From: Sphingobium trunci
GTDB taxonomy: Bacteria; Pseudomonadota; Alphaproteobacteria; Sphingomonadales; Sphingomonadaceae
Direction: 5' to 3'
Length of the DNA: 64,000 nucleotides
NCBI RefSeq assembly: GCF_022664535.1
Contig: NZ_JAKUJY010000008.1
Span: forward strand, 114,786-178,785
How positions within the stretch are numbered: the stretch's first letter is position 1; every line of letters starts with the position of its first letter. This document shows, piece after piece, positions 28,608 to 37,549 of this stretch. The notes beneath the pieces are model-generated. The model ran no database searches and had not been told where the DNA came from. It saw only the letters and a program-made list of their open reading frames with translations. The translations under genes and the position numbers were made by a program.

Positions 28608-28746
28608 GTCCTTTTGCTTGAAAAACCCGTTGGACGCATGGGCTGAATGCCATCCGTCCTGGCCCTATGTGGCGAAAGCGGCGGGATGGTTCAAGCGTGG
28701 GAAAGCCTTATCGACATGGCTTTATCCGCCGCGTAAACCGGCACGC

Positions 28747-29322
28747 ATGACCGATCCCTTTGCCCTGTTCGACGCCTGGTACGCCGAGGCGCGGGAAACC
28801 GAACCCAATGACAGCAACGCCATGGCGCTGGCCACGGCCGATGCGCGCGGGCGTCCTTCGCTGCGCATGGTGCTGCTGAAGGGACATGGGCCGGACGGCT
28901 TCATCTTCTACACCAATTTCGAGGGGCGCAAGGCGGCCGAGCTGCTGGAAAATCCCCATGCTGCGCTGCTGTTCCACTGGAAATCGCTGCGGCGCCAGAT
29001 CCGGATCGAGGGGCCGGTGGGCGCTGTGGACGATGCCATCGCAGACACCTATTTCGCGACGCGCAGCCGCGACAGCCAGTTGGGCGCATGGGCATCGGAC
29101 CAGTCGCGTCCGCTGGAATCGCGGGATGTCTTCATGGCCCGCTATGAGGAAGTCAGCCTGCGGTTCGCGGGCGGCCCCGTGCCCCGCCCGCCGCACTGGT
29201 CGGGCTTTCGCGTCGATCCCGAGCGCATCGAATTCTGGCAGGACCGCGAGCATCGCCTGCATGAGCGCCGGCTGTTCGAACGGACGGAGGCGGGCTGGCG
29301 CGAGGGGCTGCTCTACCCCTGA
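28747..29322 (+). CDS. pdxH: Pyridoxamine 5'-phosphate oxidase PdxH
   Basis: 191 residues from the ATG at 28747; an upstream frame extension lacks similarity. It has NAMALATADARGRPSLRMVL, the FMN-binding YTNFEGRKAAEL, WKSLRRQIRIEG and the C-terminal signature PPHWSGFRVDPERIEFWQ. It makes pyridoxal 5'-phosphate from the pyridoxine or pyridoxamine phosphates, the cofactor of the PLP enzymes SerC and the class IV aminotransferase in this window. Confidence 0.97.
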   Translation: MTDPFALFDAWYAEARETEPNDSNAMALATADARGRPSLRMVLLKGHGPDGFIFYTNFEGRKAAELLENPHAALLFHWKSLRRQIRIEGPVGAVDDAIADTYFATRSRDSQLGAWASDQSRPLESRDVFMARYEEVSLRFAGGPVPRPPHWSGFRVDPERIEFWQDREHRLHERRLFERTEAGWREGLLYP

Positions 29323-29504
29323 AGCTCGTCGTCCCGGCGCGGCCGCTGGAAAAGGCGGCGCGGAATCTGTGCTCTCATTCGTCTAACGCGATGACAGCCC
29401 GGCGCAGCTCGATTGCGGGCGCTTCGGGTGCCTGTTAGGTGTAGCCGCCATACGGGACCGGAACAGTTATGCAGCGCGGCAAACGCGGCGGTTAAAGGAA
29501 CAAG

Positions 29505-30836
29505 ATGCGAAATCGACTGACGGCGTTCATCCTTGCGGGCATGGTTCTGGGGGTGATCGTGGGCTTCGCCACCAATATGTGGGTGGGTGGCGACAAGGGC
29601 CTGGCGAAGGATGTGGCGGGCTATTATCATCTGCTGGCCGACATCTTCCTGCATCTGATCAAGATGATCATCGCGCCGCTGGTCTTCTCCACACTGGTCG
29701 CGGGCATTGCCCATATGGGCGACAGCGCGGCGCTGGGGCGGATCGGCGGGCGCGCGCTCGCCTGGTTCATCATCGCCAGCCTGATTTCGCTGACGCTGGG
29801 CCTGATCTTCGTCAATTTCTTCGCGCCCGGCGAAGGATTGAACCTGGTCCGGTCGGGCGCGGACAGCGGCGTCAGCACCGAGGCGCTCAACTTCCGCGAC
29901 TTCATCCTGCATGTGTTCCCGACCTCCATGGTCGGGGCGATGGCGGAAAATTCGATCCTGCAGATCGTCGTCTTTTCCCTGTTCGTCGGCGTGGCACTGA
30001 CCGCCATCGGGGAAAAGGGCAAGCCCATCGTCACCGTGATCGAGGCGATGGTCGAGCTGATGCTGCAGGTGACGGGCTATGTCATGCGGGTCGCCCCCTT
30101 CGCCGTGTTCGGGGCGCTGGCGTCGGTGGTGACGACCGAAGGGCTGGGCGTGCTCAAGACCTTCGGCGAACTGGTGGGCGAATTCTACCTGTCGCTGCTC
30201 GCGCTGTGGCTGCTGCTGTTCGCGGCGGGATCGATCTTCCTCGGCAAGCGGATGGTGAAGCTGGTCCGCTATGTGCGCGAACCGATCCTGATCGCCTTTT
30301 CCACCGCCTCGTCCGAAGCCGCTTACCCGAAGATGCTGGAGCAGCTCGACCGGTTCGGCGTACCGCGCCGCATCTACAGCTTCGTGCTGCCGCTGGGCTA
30401 TTCGTTCAATCTGGACGGGTCGATGATGTATTCGACCTTCGCGACGATCTTCATCGCCCAGGCCTATGGCATCGACCTGCCGATTGCGACGCAGATCACC
30501 ATCCTCCTCGTCCTGATGGTGACCAGCAAGGGTATCGCCGCCGTGCCGCGCGCGTCGCTGGTGGTGGTCGCCGCGACGCTGGGCCAGTTCGACCTGCCGG
30601 TGGAGGGCGTGGCCTTCATCCTCGCGGTCGACCATTTCATGGACATGGGCCGCACCGCCACCAACGTGCTGGGCAATGCCATCGCCACATCCGTCATCAC
30701 CAAATGGGAAGGGATGCTGGAGGTCGAGGAACCCGAATATGTGGCCCATCCCAAGGCACCCGCCCACACGCCCGCGCATGGCCGCGCCGGGCTGGAACTG
30801 GCGTCGGACATGGTGGACGACGAGCGGCAGGGCTGA
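29505..30836 (+). CDS. Dicarboxylate/amino acid:cation symporter (DAACS family)
   Basis: 443 residues with around eight membrane segments and two re-entrant loops. The conserved DLFLHLIKMIIAPLVFSTL-like region reads DIFLHLIKMIIAPLVFSTL, and the substrate loops are FSTASSEAAYP and VTSKGIAAVPRAS, with FILAVDHFMDMGRTATNVLGN near the end. It takes up C4-dicarboxylates, glutamate or aspartate with H+ or Na+. The usual serine-rich loop 1 reads STASSEA. AAAGGAA lies before the ATG. Its stop is four bases from the convergent bestrophin stop. Confidence 0.93.
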   Translation: MRNRLTAFILAGMVLGVIVGFATNMWVGGDKGLAKDVAGYYHLLADIFLHLIKMIIAPLVFSTLVAGIAHMGDSAALGRIGGRALAWFIIASLISLTLGLIFVNFFAPGEGLNLVRSGADSGVSTEALNFRDFILHVFPTSMVGAMAENSILQIVVFSLFVGVALTAIGEKGKPIVTVIEAMVELMLQVTGYVMRVAPFAVFGALASVVTTEGLGVLKTFGELVGEFYLSLLALWLLLFAAGSIFLGKRMVKLVRYVREPILIAFSTASSEAAYPKMLEQLDRFGVPRRIYSFVLPLGYSFNLDGSMMYSTFATIFIAQAYGIDLPIATQITILLVLMVTSKGIAAVPRASLVVVAATLGQFDLPVEGVAFILAVDHFMDMGRTATNVLGNAIATSVITKWEGMLEVEEPEYVAHPKAPAHTPAHGRAGLELASDMVDDERQG

Positions 30837-30840
30837 TCCG

Positions 30841-31725
30841 TTACCAGAGGATGCCCCTGACCGGCTGGACCGGCGGGGGCGCTTCGTCACCGATGGATTG
30901 CAGCAGGTCGATCTCGATCGTCCGGCACATCGCCGCCAGCGGCACGTCATGGACCGCATTGGCGAAGGGATCGACCAGGTCGTCCCCGATGCGCAGCACC
31001 GCCAGGAACATGAGGCCGGCCACGGTCGATCCCAGCGGGGTCGCGAAACCCAGCGTCTCCACCAGCCCGATCGGCAACAGCAGGCAGAAGAGATGGGTGA
31101 AGAAGGTCGGCAGGAAGCGATACTGGATCGGCAGCGGCGTGTTCTTGAGCCGCTCCATTCCGCCCTGGGCATTGGCGATGTCGACTAGCACCCGCTCCAT
31201 CTGGGTCTGCTGGATAGTGTCGATCCAGCCTTCCCGCCGGGCAAGGTCGATGCGGCGGCCGGTGCTGTCGAGCAGGCCGTTGGCCGGGTTGGCGCGGGCG
31301 AGCGCAAGGCCCCTGTCCCTTTCCTGCAGGAAGGACGTGACCGTTTCGTCGATCGGCTGGCGGCGCAGTTGCAGGCGCAGCGCGTTCACATAGGCGATCT
31401 GGCGCTTGATGATTTCGCGCTTCAGATCCTTCGCCTCCGGATCGGGCAGGAAATTGCGGGTGGCGCGGGCCAGGCTGCGCGAGGCATTGATCATCGCGCC
31501 CCACAGGATGCGCCCCTCCCACCAGCGCTGGTAGGAGGAGTTGCTGCGAAAGCCGAGGAACAGCGCCAGCGCCGAACCGAAGAGGGTGAGCGGCAGCGAC
31601 GGCGCCTTGAAGGGCAGCCCATAATAGGTCACCGTCACCGCGCAGTCCCAGATGAAGAGCAGGGCCAGAGGTTTCCACACTTCGGCGGCGAGCGTGCGCA
31701 TGTTGGGAACGGCGTTGACGATCAT
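30841..31725 (-). CDS. Bestrophin-like membrane protein
   Basis: 294 residues from the ATG at 31725 (AGGAGA just upstream). The family features are GSALALFLGFRSNSSYQRWWEGRILWGAMIN and RIGDDLVDPFANAVHDVPLA, the latter the conserved C-terminal element of UPF0187/bestrophins. Bacterial members form pentameric ion channels in the inner membrane. It has two N-terminal and two later hydrophobic segments. Confidence 0.92.
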   Translation of the reverse strand: MIVNAVPNMRTLAAEVWKPLALLFIWDCAVTVTYYGLPFKAPSLPLTLFGSALALFLGFRSNSSYQRWWEGRILWGAMINASRSLARATRNFLPDPEAKDLKREIIKRQIAYVNALRLQLRRQPIDETVTSFLQERDRGLALARANPANGLLDSTGRRIDLARREGWIDTIQQTQMERVLVDIANAQGGMERLKNTPLPIQYRFLPTFFTHLFCLLLPIGLVETLGFATPLGSTVAGLMFLAVLRIGDDLVDPFANAVHDVPLAAMCRTIEIDLLQSIGDEAPPPVQPVRGILW

Positions 31726-31809
31726 GCGGGTCTCCTGAAGGACTGGACGGCGCCAACGTCCGGTGGTCGCGATATGTCCGGTCCGTTGCAATAAAATATC
31801 CCTGTCGTA

Positions 31810-32499
31810 ATGAAACCCTGCAAGGATAGGGTCGGGCGGCGGTTGCGGCGATCGCCCGGTGCAGTGCGGAACGGAGGCGGGGGCGTGAGGCGAGGACCGA
31901 AGCGGATGACAGCCGGGGTCGTGGCATTGACCGCGGCGGCCGGGCTGGCGATCCAGTTCCATGCGACATTCGACCAGAGCGGATCGGTGGGCGGGACATT
32001 GTGGGTTCTGGCGCGCTATTTCACCATATGGACCAACGCGGCGGTGGCGCTGGCCTTCGCCGGAGTGGCGCTGGGCGCGCGGGTGACGGCGCGGCGGATC
32101 GGCGGGGTGACGATGGCGATCCTGCTGGTCGGCGTGGTCTACGGCCTGTTGCTGCGCGGGCTGATGAGCCTGAGCGGAGGCGCGGTGCTGGCCGATCTGC
32201 TGCTGCACAAGCTGGTGCCGGTGCTGGCGGTGCTCTGGTGGATCGCCTGCGCGCCCAAGGGCAAGCTGCGCCGGAGCGATCCGCTATGGTGGGCGGTGTT
32301 TCCGGGAGCCTATCTGCCCTATGCGCTGCTGCGCGGGGCGATGGAGGGGACATATGCCTATCCCTTCATCAATGTCGCCAGGCTGGGGATCGGGCAGGTT
32401 CTGCTGAACGCGCTGACGATCGCGGCAGGCTTCCTGATCGCGGGCTATGCGCTGCTGTGGATGGACCGGCTGCTGGGCCGCGGGGTGCGGCGGGGTTGA
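31810..32499 (+). CDS. Pr6Pr family membrane protein
   Basis: 229 residues; the ATG at 31906 would give 197 residues and fits the family length (about 200) better, as the first 32 residues are basic and unconserved. Six hydrophobic segments are visible, with the Pr6Pr-type LARYFTIWTNAAVALAF and HKLVPVLAVLWWIAC. Function unknown, related to the AIG1/FAR-17 family. Confidence 0.8.
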   Translation: MKPCKDRVGRRLRRSPGAVRNGGGGVRRGPKRMTAGVVALTAAAGLAIQFHATFDQSGSVGGTLWVLARYFTIWTNAAVALAFAGVALGARVTARRIGGVTMAILLVGVVYGLLLRGLMSLSGGAVLADLLLHKLVPVLAVLWWIACAPKGKLRRSDPLWWAVFPGAYLPYALLRGAMEGTYAYPFINVARLGIGQVLLNALTIAAGFLIAGYALLWMDRLLGRGVRRG

Positions 32500-32542
32500 T
32501 GCGTTCCAGCGCTTCGCCGCCGTGGTCCGTCATGCCATCCTG

Positions 32543-32690
32543 CAGGATTTGGGTGACATAGGTGACACGATGGAGGGGCATGGAAACCGCCATTCCCGGG
32601 GCCCGCTATCCAGCGGATCATGTCGGATTTTCAAAGAGCCGGGCCATGGCTTAGCGCGGAGGGGCGACGATAGGACAGGGAAAAGTGAGG
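32543..32690. repeat. Intergenic repeat family B, copy 1
   Basis: Starts caggatttgggtgacatagg and shares with the copy at 48260 a 36-base opening block, a tcaaagagccgg block and a taggacaggg-aaaa block, with diverged sequence between them. No protein frame is conserved between copies. Confidence 0.85.
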
Positions 32691-32773
32691 GGCGGGTTGA
32701 AGGCCCGCGATCCTGTAGATCGCACCCCCTCACCCAGCTACGACCAGGCAGCAAGCTGCCATCCGCATCGCCA

Positions 32774-32827
32774 GGGCATTTTCGAAGCAGGCGGCATCAG
32801 CTGCTGGCTCGGAAAATGCGGAAAACC
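32774..32827. repeat. Partial copy of the 98-bp repeat
   Basis: Only the first hairpin (GCATTTTC...GAAAATGC with a GCAGGCGGCATCAGCTGC inner part) is kept, without CTAG edges. With copy B it fills the 349 bp between the Pr6Pr gene and the FMN reductase gene, which holds no gene. Confidence 0.85.
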
Positions 32828-32848
32828 AAATACGAAAGGAGCATGTCC

Positions 32849-33418
32849 TCATCCGGCTTTCCGGACAGCCTCGGCCCAATAGACGAGATTGCGCGCGAAG
32901 CTGGCAAAGCCGCGTTCGAGTGCGGCGCCGCCTTCGCCATGGGGGCGGGATTCGGCGTCGAGCGTGTCGCCGATCTGGCCGACGCCGAGGCGGTCGGGGA
33001 TGACGGTCATGCCCATGGCGTTCAGCGTCACCGTCCAGTTGGCATGGCTGTTCACACCGGCATAGCGGCCCATGGAATAGCTCGCCACGCCCGCGGGGCG
33101 GCGGTCGAATTCCTTGAGGAAATGGTCGGTGAGATTCTTGAGGCCCGGCTGGACGCCGCGATTATATTCGCCCGCGACGAAGACGAAGGCATCGGCGGCG
33201 GTGAGCCTTTCCGCCAGCGCCGCCATGGCGGCGGGCGCCTCGCCAGGCGGATAGTCGCTGTAGCGCAGGTCGAGCATGGGAAGACCGACGGCCCTGGCGT
33301 CGATCAGTTCGGCCTTGTGGCCCAGGGCCTGGAAGCCGCCGACCAGATAATCGGCCAGCCGGATGCCAAGGCGGCCGCGCCGGTAGGAGCCGTAAAGGAC
33401 GAGGATATCGAGCGCCAT
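32849..33418 (-). CDS. NAD(P)H-dependent FMN reductase family protein
   Basis: 189 residues from the ATG at 33418, with AAGGAAGG upstream. The flavodoxin-like fold starts LDILVLYGSYRRGRLGIRLAD, followed by FVFVAGEYNRGVQPGLKNL(T)DH, which matches the NADPH-dependent FMN reductase signature (family PF03358). It likely reduces FMN or quinones in the cytoplasm. Confidence 0.9.
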   Translation of the reverse strand: MALDILVLYGSYRRGRLGIRLADYLVGGFQALGHKAELIDARAVGLPMLDLRYSDYPPGEAPAAMAALAERLTAADAFVFVAGEYNRGVQPGLKNLTDHFLKEFDRRPAGVASYSMGRYAGVNSHANWTVTLNAMGMTVIPDRLGVGQIGDTLDAESRPHGEGGAALERGFASFARNLVYWAEAVRKAG

Positions 33419-33572
33419 GGGGGCCTTCCTTGAAGGGGAAGGCAAGTGTCGCACCCCCAAGAGGCGCCGTCCAGTGCCTCAAGCTGCTGCCCGTTCCCAT
33501 GACGGCAGGAAGATGGTTGCACGCCCGGGACGGGGCTCCTGCCTGCGCGGGAGCACCATCATTTCAGCGCGG

Positions 33573-33755
33573 CTATCGCAGCTTCGCGATGCTCAGTCCG
33601 TCCTGCTTGGCGCGGGCCTTCACCGATTCCTCGCTGCGGGTCAGAGCCTTGGCGATGGCTTTCAGCGCCATGCCCTTCTTCGCCAGCGTGTGGAGCTTTT
33701 GCAGCTCATCCGCCGTCCAGGGCTGCTTGTGGCGCTCGAATCGTTTGTCAGTCAT
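33573..33755 (-). CDS. Small helix-turn-helix/SANT-like protein
   Basis: 60 residues. PWTADELQKLHTLAKKGMAL followed by KAIAKALTRSEESVKARA reads as a Myb/SANT-type or homeodomain-like helical fold found in short alphaproteobacterial proteins. It is basic and could bind DNA. Alone between the FMN reductase and purA, so its role is not indicated. Confidence 0.7.
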   Translation of the reverse strand: MTDKRFERHKQPWTADELQKLHTLAKKGMALKAIAKALTRSEESVKARAKQDGLSIAKLR

Positions 33756-33903
33756 GGCAGGAGCATGGGTGGATATTCAGTTCAGGGCGAGGCGAAAATG
33801 CCGGGTTTCGAGAACCGGCGCGCAGCGTGCTTCCGGCACGTGAGTACCGGAAGCGCAGAAAACCGGCATGTGCAGCCCGCCATGGACTGAATGGCCGCAC
33901 ATG

Positions 33904-35193
33904 CTAATCCGCGAAGGGATCGCGCACGAGGATCGTGTCCTCGCGCTCCGGGCTGGTGGAGACGAGCGTGACCGGGCAGCCGATCAGTTCCTCGATCCGG
34001 CGAATATATTTGATCGCCTGCGCGGGCAGGTCCGCCCAGCTGCGGGCGCCCGCCGTGGTATCCTGCCAACCCTCGATCGTCTCGTAGACCGGTTCGGCCT
34101 TCGCCTGATCCTGCGCATGGGCGGGGAGATAGTCGAAGCTCTGGTCGCCGATCCGGTAGCCGACGCAGATCTTCAGTTCATCGAAGCCGTCCAGCACGTC
34201 GAGCTTGGTGAGGGCGATGCCGGTGACGCCCGACACGGCGACCGACTGGCGCACCAGCACCGCGTCGAACCAGCCACAGCGGCGCTTGCGCCCGGTGACG
34301 GTGCCGAATTCATGGCCGCGTTCGCCAAGGCGCTGGCCGACGTCATTTTCCTGCTCGGTCGGGAAAGGGCCGGAGCCGACGCGGGTGGTGTAGGCCTTGA
34401 CGATGCCGAGCACGAAGCCGGCCCCGCTGGGGCCAAGGCCGGTGCCGCTCGCCGCCGTGCCCGCGACAGTGTTGGAGGAGGTGACGAAGGGATAGGTGCC
34501 ATGGTCGATGTCGAGCAGGGTTCCCTGCGCGCCTTCGAACAGGATGCGCTTGCCTTCGGCCTTCGCCTTGTTGAGCGTCAGCCAGACGGGCTTGACGAAG
34601 GGCAGGATGAAGCTGGCGATGTCGGTGAGTTCCGCCATCAGCGCGTCGCGGTCGATCGGCGCTTCGTTGAAGCCCGCGCGCAGGGCATCGTGGTGCGCGG
34701 TCAGGCGGTCGAGCTGCGGGCCGAGATCGTCGAGATGGGCAAGGTCGCAGACGCGGATGGCGCGGCGGCCGACCTTGTCCTCATAGGCCGGGCCGATGCC
34801 GCGGCGGGTGGTGCCGATCTTGCCCGCGCCCGACGCGTCCTCCCGCAGGCCGTCCAGGTCGCGGTGAAAGGGCAGGATCAGCGGGCAGGTTTCCGCGATC
34901 TGGAGGTTTTCAGGCGTGATGGCGACGCCCTGCCCCCTGAGCTTGGCGACCTCGTCGCGGAAGTGCCAGGGGTCCAGCACCACGCCATTGCCGATCACCG
35001 ACAGCGTGCCGCGCACGATGCCCGAGGGGAGCAGGGAGAGCTTGTAGACATTCTCGCCCACGACCAGCGTGTGGCCGGCATTGTGGCCGCCCTGGAAGCG
35101 GGCGACGACGTCGGCACGCTCCGACAGCCAGTCGACGATCTTGCCCTTGCCTTCGTCGCCCCATTGGGCGCCGATCACGGTCACATTTGCCAC
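33904..35193 (-). CDS. purA: Adenylosuccinate synthetase PurA
   Basis: 429 residues from a GTG start at 35193, chosen because GGAGG (35203-35207) lies nine bases upstream and the protein then begins [20 protein letters not shown]. The GTP loop GDEGKGK, the GGHNAGHT motif and the late [11 protein letters not shown] are present. It joins IMP and aspartate with GTP on the way to AMP. Downstream in the set serC-serA-hisZ-purA on the minus strand, with an alpha/beta hydrolase gene on the opposite strand between it and hisZ. Confidence 0.96.
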   Translation of the reverse strand: MANVTVIGAQWGDEGKGKIVDWLSERADVVARFQGGHNAGHTLVVGENVYKLSLLPSGIVRGTLSVIGNGVVLDPWHFRDEVAKLRGQGVAITPENLQIAETCPLILPFHRDLDGLREDASGAGKIGTTRRGIGPAYEDKVGRRAIRVCDLAHLDDLGPQLDRLTAHHDALRAGFNEAPIDRDALMAELTDIASFILPFVKPVWLTLNKAKAEGKRILFEGAQGTLLDIDHGTYPFVTSSNTVAGTAASGTGLGPSGAGFVLGIVKAYTTRVGSGPFPTEQENDVGQRLGERGHEFGTVTGRKRRCGWFDAVLVRQSVAVSGVTGIALTKLDVLDGFDELKICVGYRIGDQSFDYLPAHAQDQAKAEPVYETIEGWQDTTAGARSWADLPAQAIKYIRRIEELIGCPVTLVSTSPEREDTILVRDPFAD

Positions 35194-35427
35194 AGATACA
35201 GTCCTCCGCCCGCCGCGCGGACCGGCCATGCCCTTCGACGGGACTCGGCATGCCGGTGGGATAGAGTGGGCGCGCCGACAGCATGGGCGCCCTGTGCGGG
35301 GCGCGCGTTAGCCGGGAGCGGCCGGCGCGTCAAGGCGCAGGGATTACACTTTGATACAGCGCGGCGGGTTTACGGGATCGGGCGCTGTGGCAGGATCGGG
35401 TTCGGGATTGGGAAGGGGTTGCGACCT

Positions 35428-36348
35428 ATGCGGCGATTCTCTCTGGGTGCGGTTCTGGCTTTGGCGGTCATCGGATCGGGCGTGGAGGCGCAGGGCCTAC
35501 GCGAACGCTGGCGGGCGCGGATGGCCGAGGGTCAGCAAGGCGCCGGACAGAAGGCGCCGGGCGGCCAGACCATGGCCTATGGCAAGGATGCGTCGCAGGT
35601 GCTGGATTACTGGCCCGCCGCGACGACAAGCGAAACGAAGAAGGCGCCCCTCATCATCTTCGTCCATGGCGGCGGGTGGAAGCGCGGGAGCAAGGACAAT
35701 GCCACCGGCGCGGAGAAGGTCGGCCATTATCATGGCCTGGGCTATGCCTTCGCGTCGATCAACTACCGGCTGGTGCCCGATGCGACGGTGGAGCAACAGG
35801 CGCAGGATGTGGCCGATGCCGTGGCCTATCTGCGCGGGAAGGCCAGGGTGCTGGGCTTCGATCCGGACCGAATCGTGCTGATGGGGCATAGCGCGGGGGC
35901 GCATCTGGTGGCGCTGGCGGGCACGGACATGCGCTATTTCGCCAGGGCCGGGTTGCAGCCCGACGCGGTGCGCGGCGTGATTCCGCTGGATGGCGCGGCC
36001 TATGATGTGCCCAGGCAGATGGCCGAGGGCAACCGCTTCATGGCGGGCACCTATGAGCAGGCCTTCGGCACCGATCCCGCGCGGCAGAAGGCACTGTCAC
36101 CGACCTTCCATGCCGAACAGCCCAATGCGCCGGGCTTCCTGATCCTGCATGTCGACCGGGCGGACGGGACGGCGCAGTCGGAGGAACTGGCGGCAGCGCT
36201 GCGCAAGGCGGGAACGCCCGTGGAAATCGAGGCGCTGGAGGGGCAGGGCCTGCGGGGGCATATGCAGATCAACCGGTCGATGGGCGATCCCGATTATCCG
36301 GGGACCGCCATCGTCGATCGCTGGCTGAAACGCGTCTTCGATCAGTAG
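35428..36348 (+). CDS. Secreted alpha/beta hydrolase (BD-FAE/esterase type)
   Basis: 306 residues from the ATG at 35428 with a signal peptide (to GVEA). The oxyanion motif is FVHGGGWKRGS, the nucleophile elbow is GHSAGAH, and the ASINYRLVPDATVEQQAQD region is typical. The C-terminus carries the likely catalytic His in LRGHMQINRSMG. Probably a periplasmic or exported carboxylesterase. Its stop overlaps the convergent hisZ stop. Confidence 0.88.
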   Translation: MRRFSLGAVLALAVIGSGVEAQGLRERWRARMAEGQQGAGQKAPGGQTMAYGKDASQVLDYWPAATTSETKKAPLIIFVHGGGWKRGSKDNATGAEKVGHYHGLGYAFASINYRLVPDATVEQQAQDVADAVAYLRGKARVLGFDPDRIVLMGHSAGAHLVALAGTDMRYFARAGLQPDAVRGVIPLDGAAYDVPRQMAEGNRFMAGTYEQAFGTDPARQKALSPTFHAEQPNAPGFLILHVDRADGTAQSEELAAALRKAGTPVEIEALEGQGLRGHMQINRSMGDPDYPGTAIVDRWLKRVFDQ

Positions 36349-37484
36349 GCGCGGGGTTCCGCGCCGTCGAGCCAGTGCGAGCAGCGCAGTATCTCGCCAT
36401 TTTCCTGCCCCGTCAGCGCGGCGATGGTCTGCCAGCCTTCCGCACGCAGTTCAGCCGCGCGGGCCGTGTCATGGTGCAGTGGCAGGAACAGGCGACGGGG
36501 GGATTCGCCGCCGAAGCCCGCATCGATCAGCGGATCGGGATAGAGCGAGAAGCCCATGGCCGGTTCCTCCGAACCATCGGCGCGGATGATCGCATAGCTG
36601 CCGCCCCGGCCGATCTCGCCGGTGAAGCCCTCGGCAAAGATCGAGAAGCCGAACCAGTTCTGATATTCGAAACCGTGGCGCTCGGTTGGGTCAAGCGTCA
36701 GGGTGATGTCCCAGCCGATCGGCCTGGCGATGGCGCGCAGGCCCGCGATGCGGCTGTCGATGGCGCCGCCGAGGTCGGCGCTGAGCGCTTCCAGCCGCTC
36801 CATCGCGGCGTGGAAGGGACCGGTCGCCTCGATCAGCGGCAGATAGGCAGCGGCAGCGGGGCTGATCGCGGTGAGCGCGCCCGCATCCTTGGCGTCGAGT
36901 TCGGTGCGAACCGCCTCGATCTCCTGCGGGGCCAGCGGCAGCGGTCCGGCGGCGAGCGTGTCGATCAGGTCCGGCAGGGTGAAATCGATGGTGATGCCGG
37001 TGACGCCAGCGGCCTGCAGCGCTTCGATGGCGACATTCACGATTTCCACTGCGGCGGCGACGCTGTCGCTGCCGATCAGTTCGGCGCCGACCTGGAACCG
37101 CTCGCGTTCCGGGCGGAGCTGATTCGCGCGCAGGCGGATGACCGGCCCGGCATAGGAGAGGCGCAGCGGGCGCGGCGCGGCGGCGAGACGGGTGGCGGCG
37201 ATGCGGCCCACCTGCGCGGTCATGTCGGGGCGCAGCGCCAGGCTGCGCTGGGACACCGGATCGATGGCGCGGACAAGATCCTGCGCCTTCATCGATTTCA
37301 GGCGGCCGACCAGCGTTTCCTCGAACTCCGCGATCGGCGGCATGACGCGCTCATAGCCATGGGTGGCGACGGTATCGAGCACGCGGCGCGCCAGGCGCGC
37401 GGAAGCCTCTGCCTGCGGCGGCAGGCGGTCTGACAGTCCTTCGGGGAGGAGGCCGGGCGGGATCGTGGCGCTCGTCATGGTCAT
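36342..37484 (-). CDS. hisZ: ATP phosphoribosyltransferase regulatory subunit HisZ
   Basis: 380 residues. It resembles class II histidyl-tRNA synthetase catalytic cores: GYERVMPPIAEFEETLVGRL, then RPDMTAQVGRIAATRL and GFEYQNWFGFSIFAEGFTGEIGRGGSY, without the anticodon domain. HisZ pairs with a short HisG to make the first enzyme of histidine synthesis. The hisG partner is not in the window. Start could also be the ATG at 37478. Confidence 0.92.
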   Translation of the reverse strand: MTMTSATIPPGLLPEGLSDRLPPQAEASARLARRVLDTVATHGYERVMPPIAEFEETLVGRLKSMKAQDLVRAIDPVSQRSLALRPDMTAQVGRIAATRLAAAPRPLRLSYAGPVIRLRANQLRPERERFQVGAELIGSDSVAAAVEIVNVAIEALQAAGVTGITIDFTLPDLIDTLAAGPLPLAPQEIEAVRTELDAKDAGALTAISPAAAAYLPLIEATGPFHAAMERLEALSADLGGAIDSRIAGLRAIARPIGWDITLTLDPTERHGFEYQNWFGFSIFAEGFTGEIGRGGSYAIIRADGSEEPAMGFSLYPDPLIDAGFGGESPRRLFLPLHHDTARAAELRAEGWQTIAALTGQENGEILRCSHWLDGAEPRAY

Positions 37485-37549
37485 GGGCTGGCCCTTTAGC
37501 GGATTATACGCAATAGGCCAGCCCGAACCATCTTCAAGCCCCGGCGCGA

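Noticed and set aside
33868..35427. 826-codon plus-strand frame covering the purA region before the hydrolase
   Set aside because: It is antisense to purA; only the part from 35428 with a signal peptide and hydrolase motifs is real.
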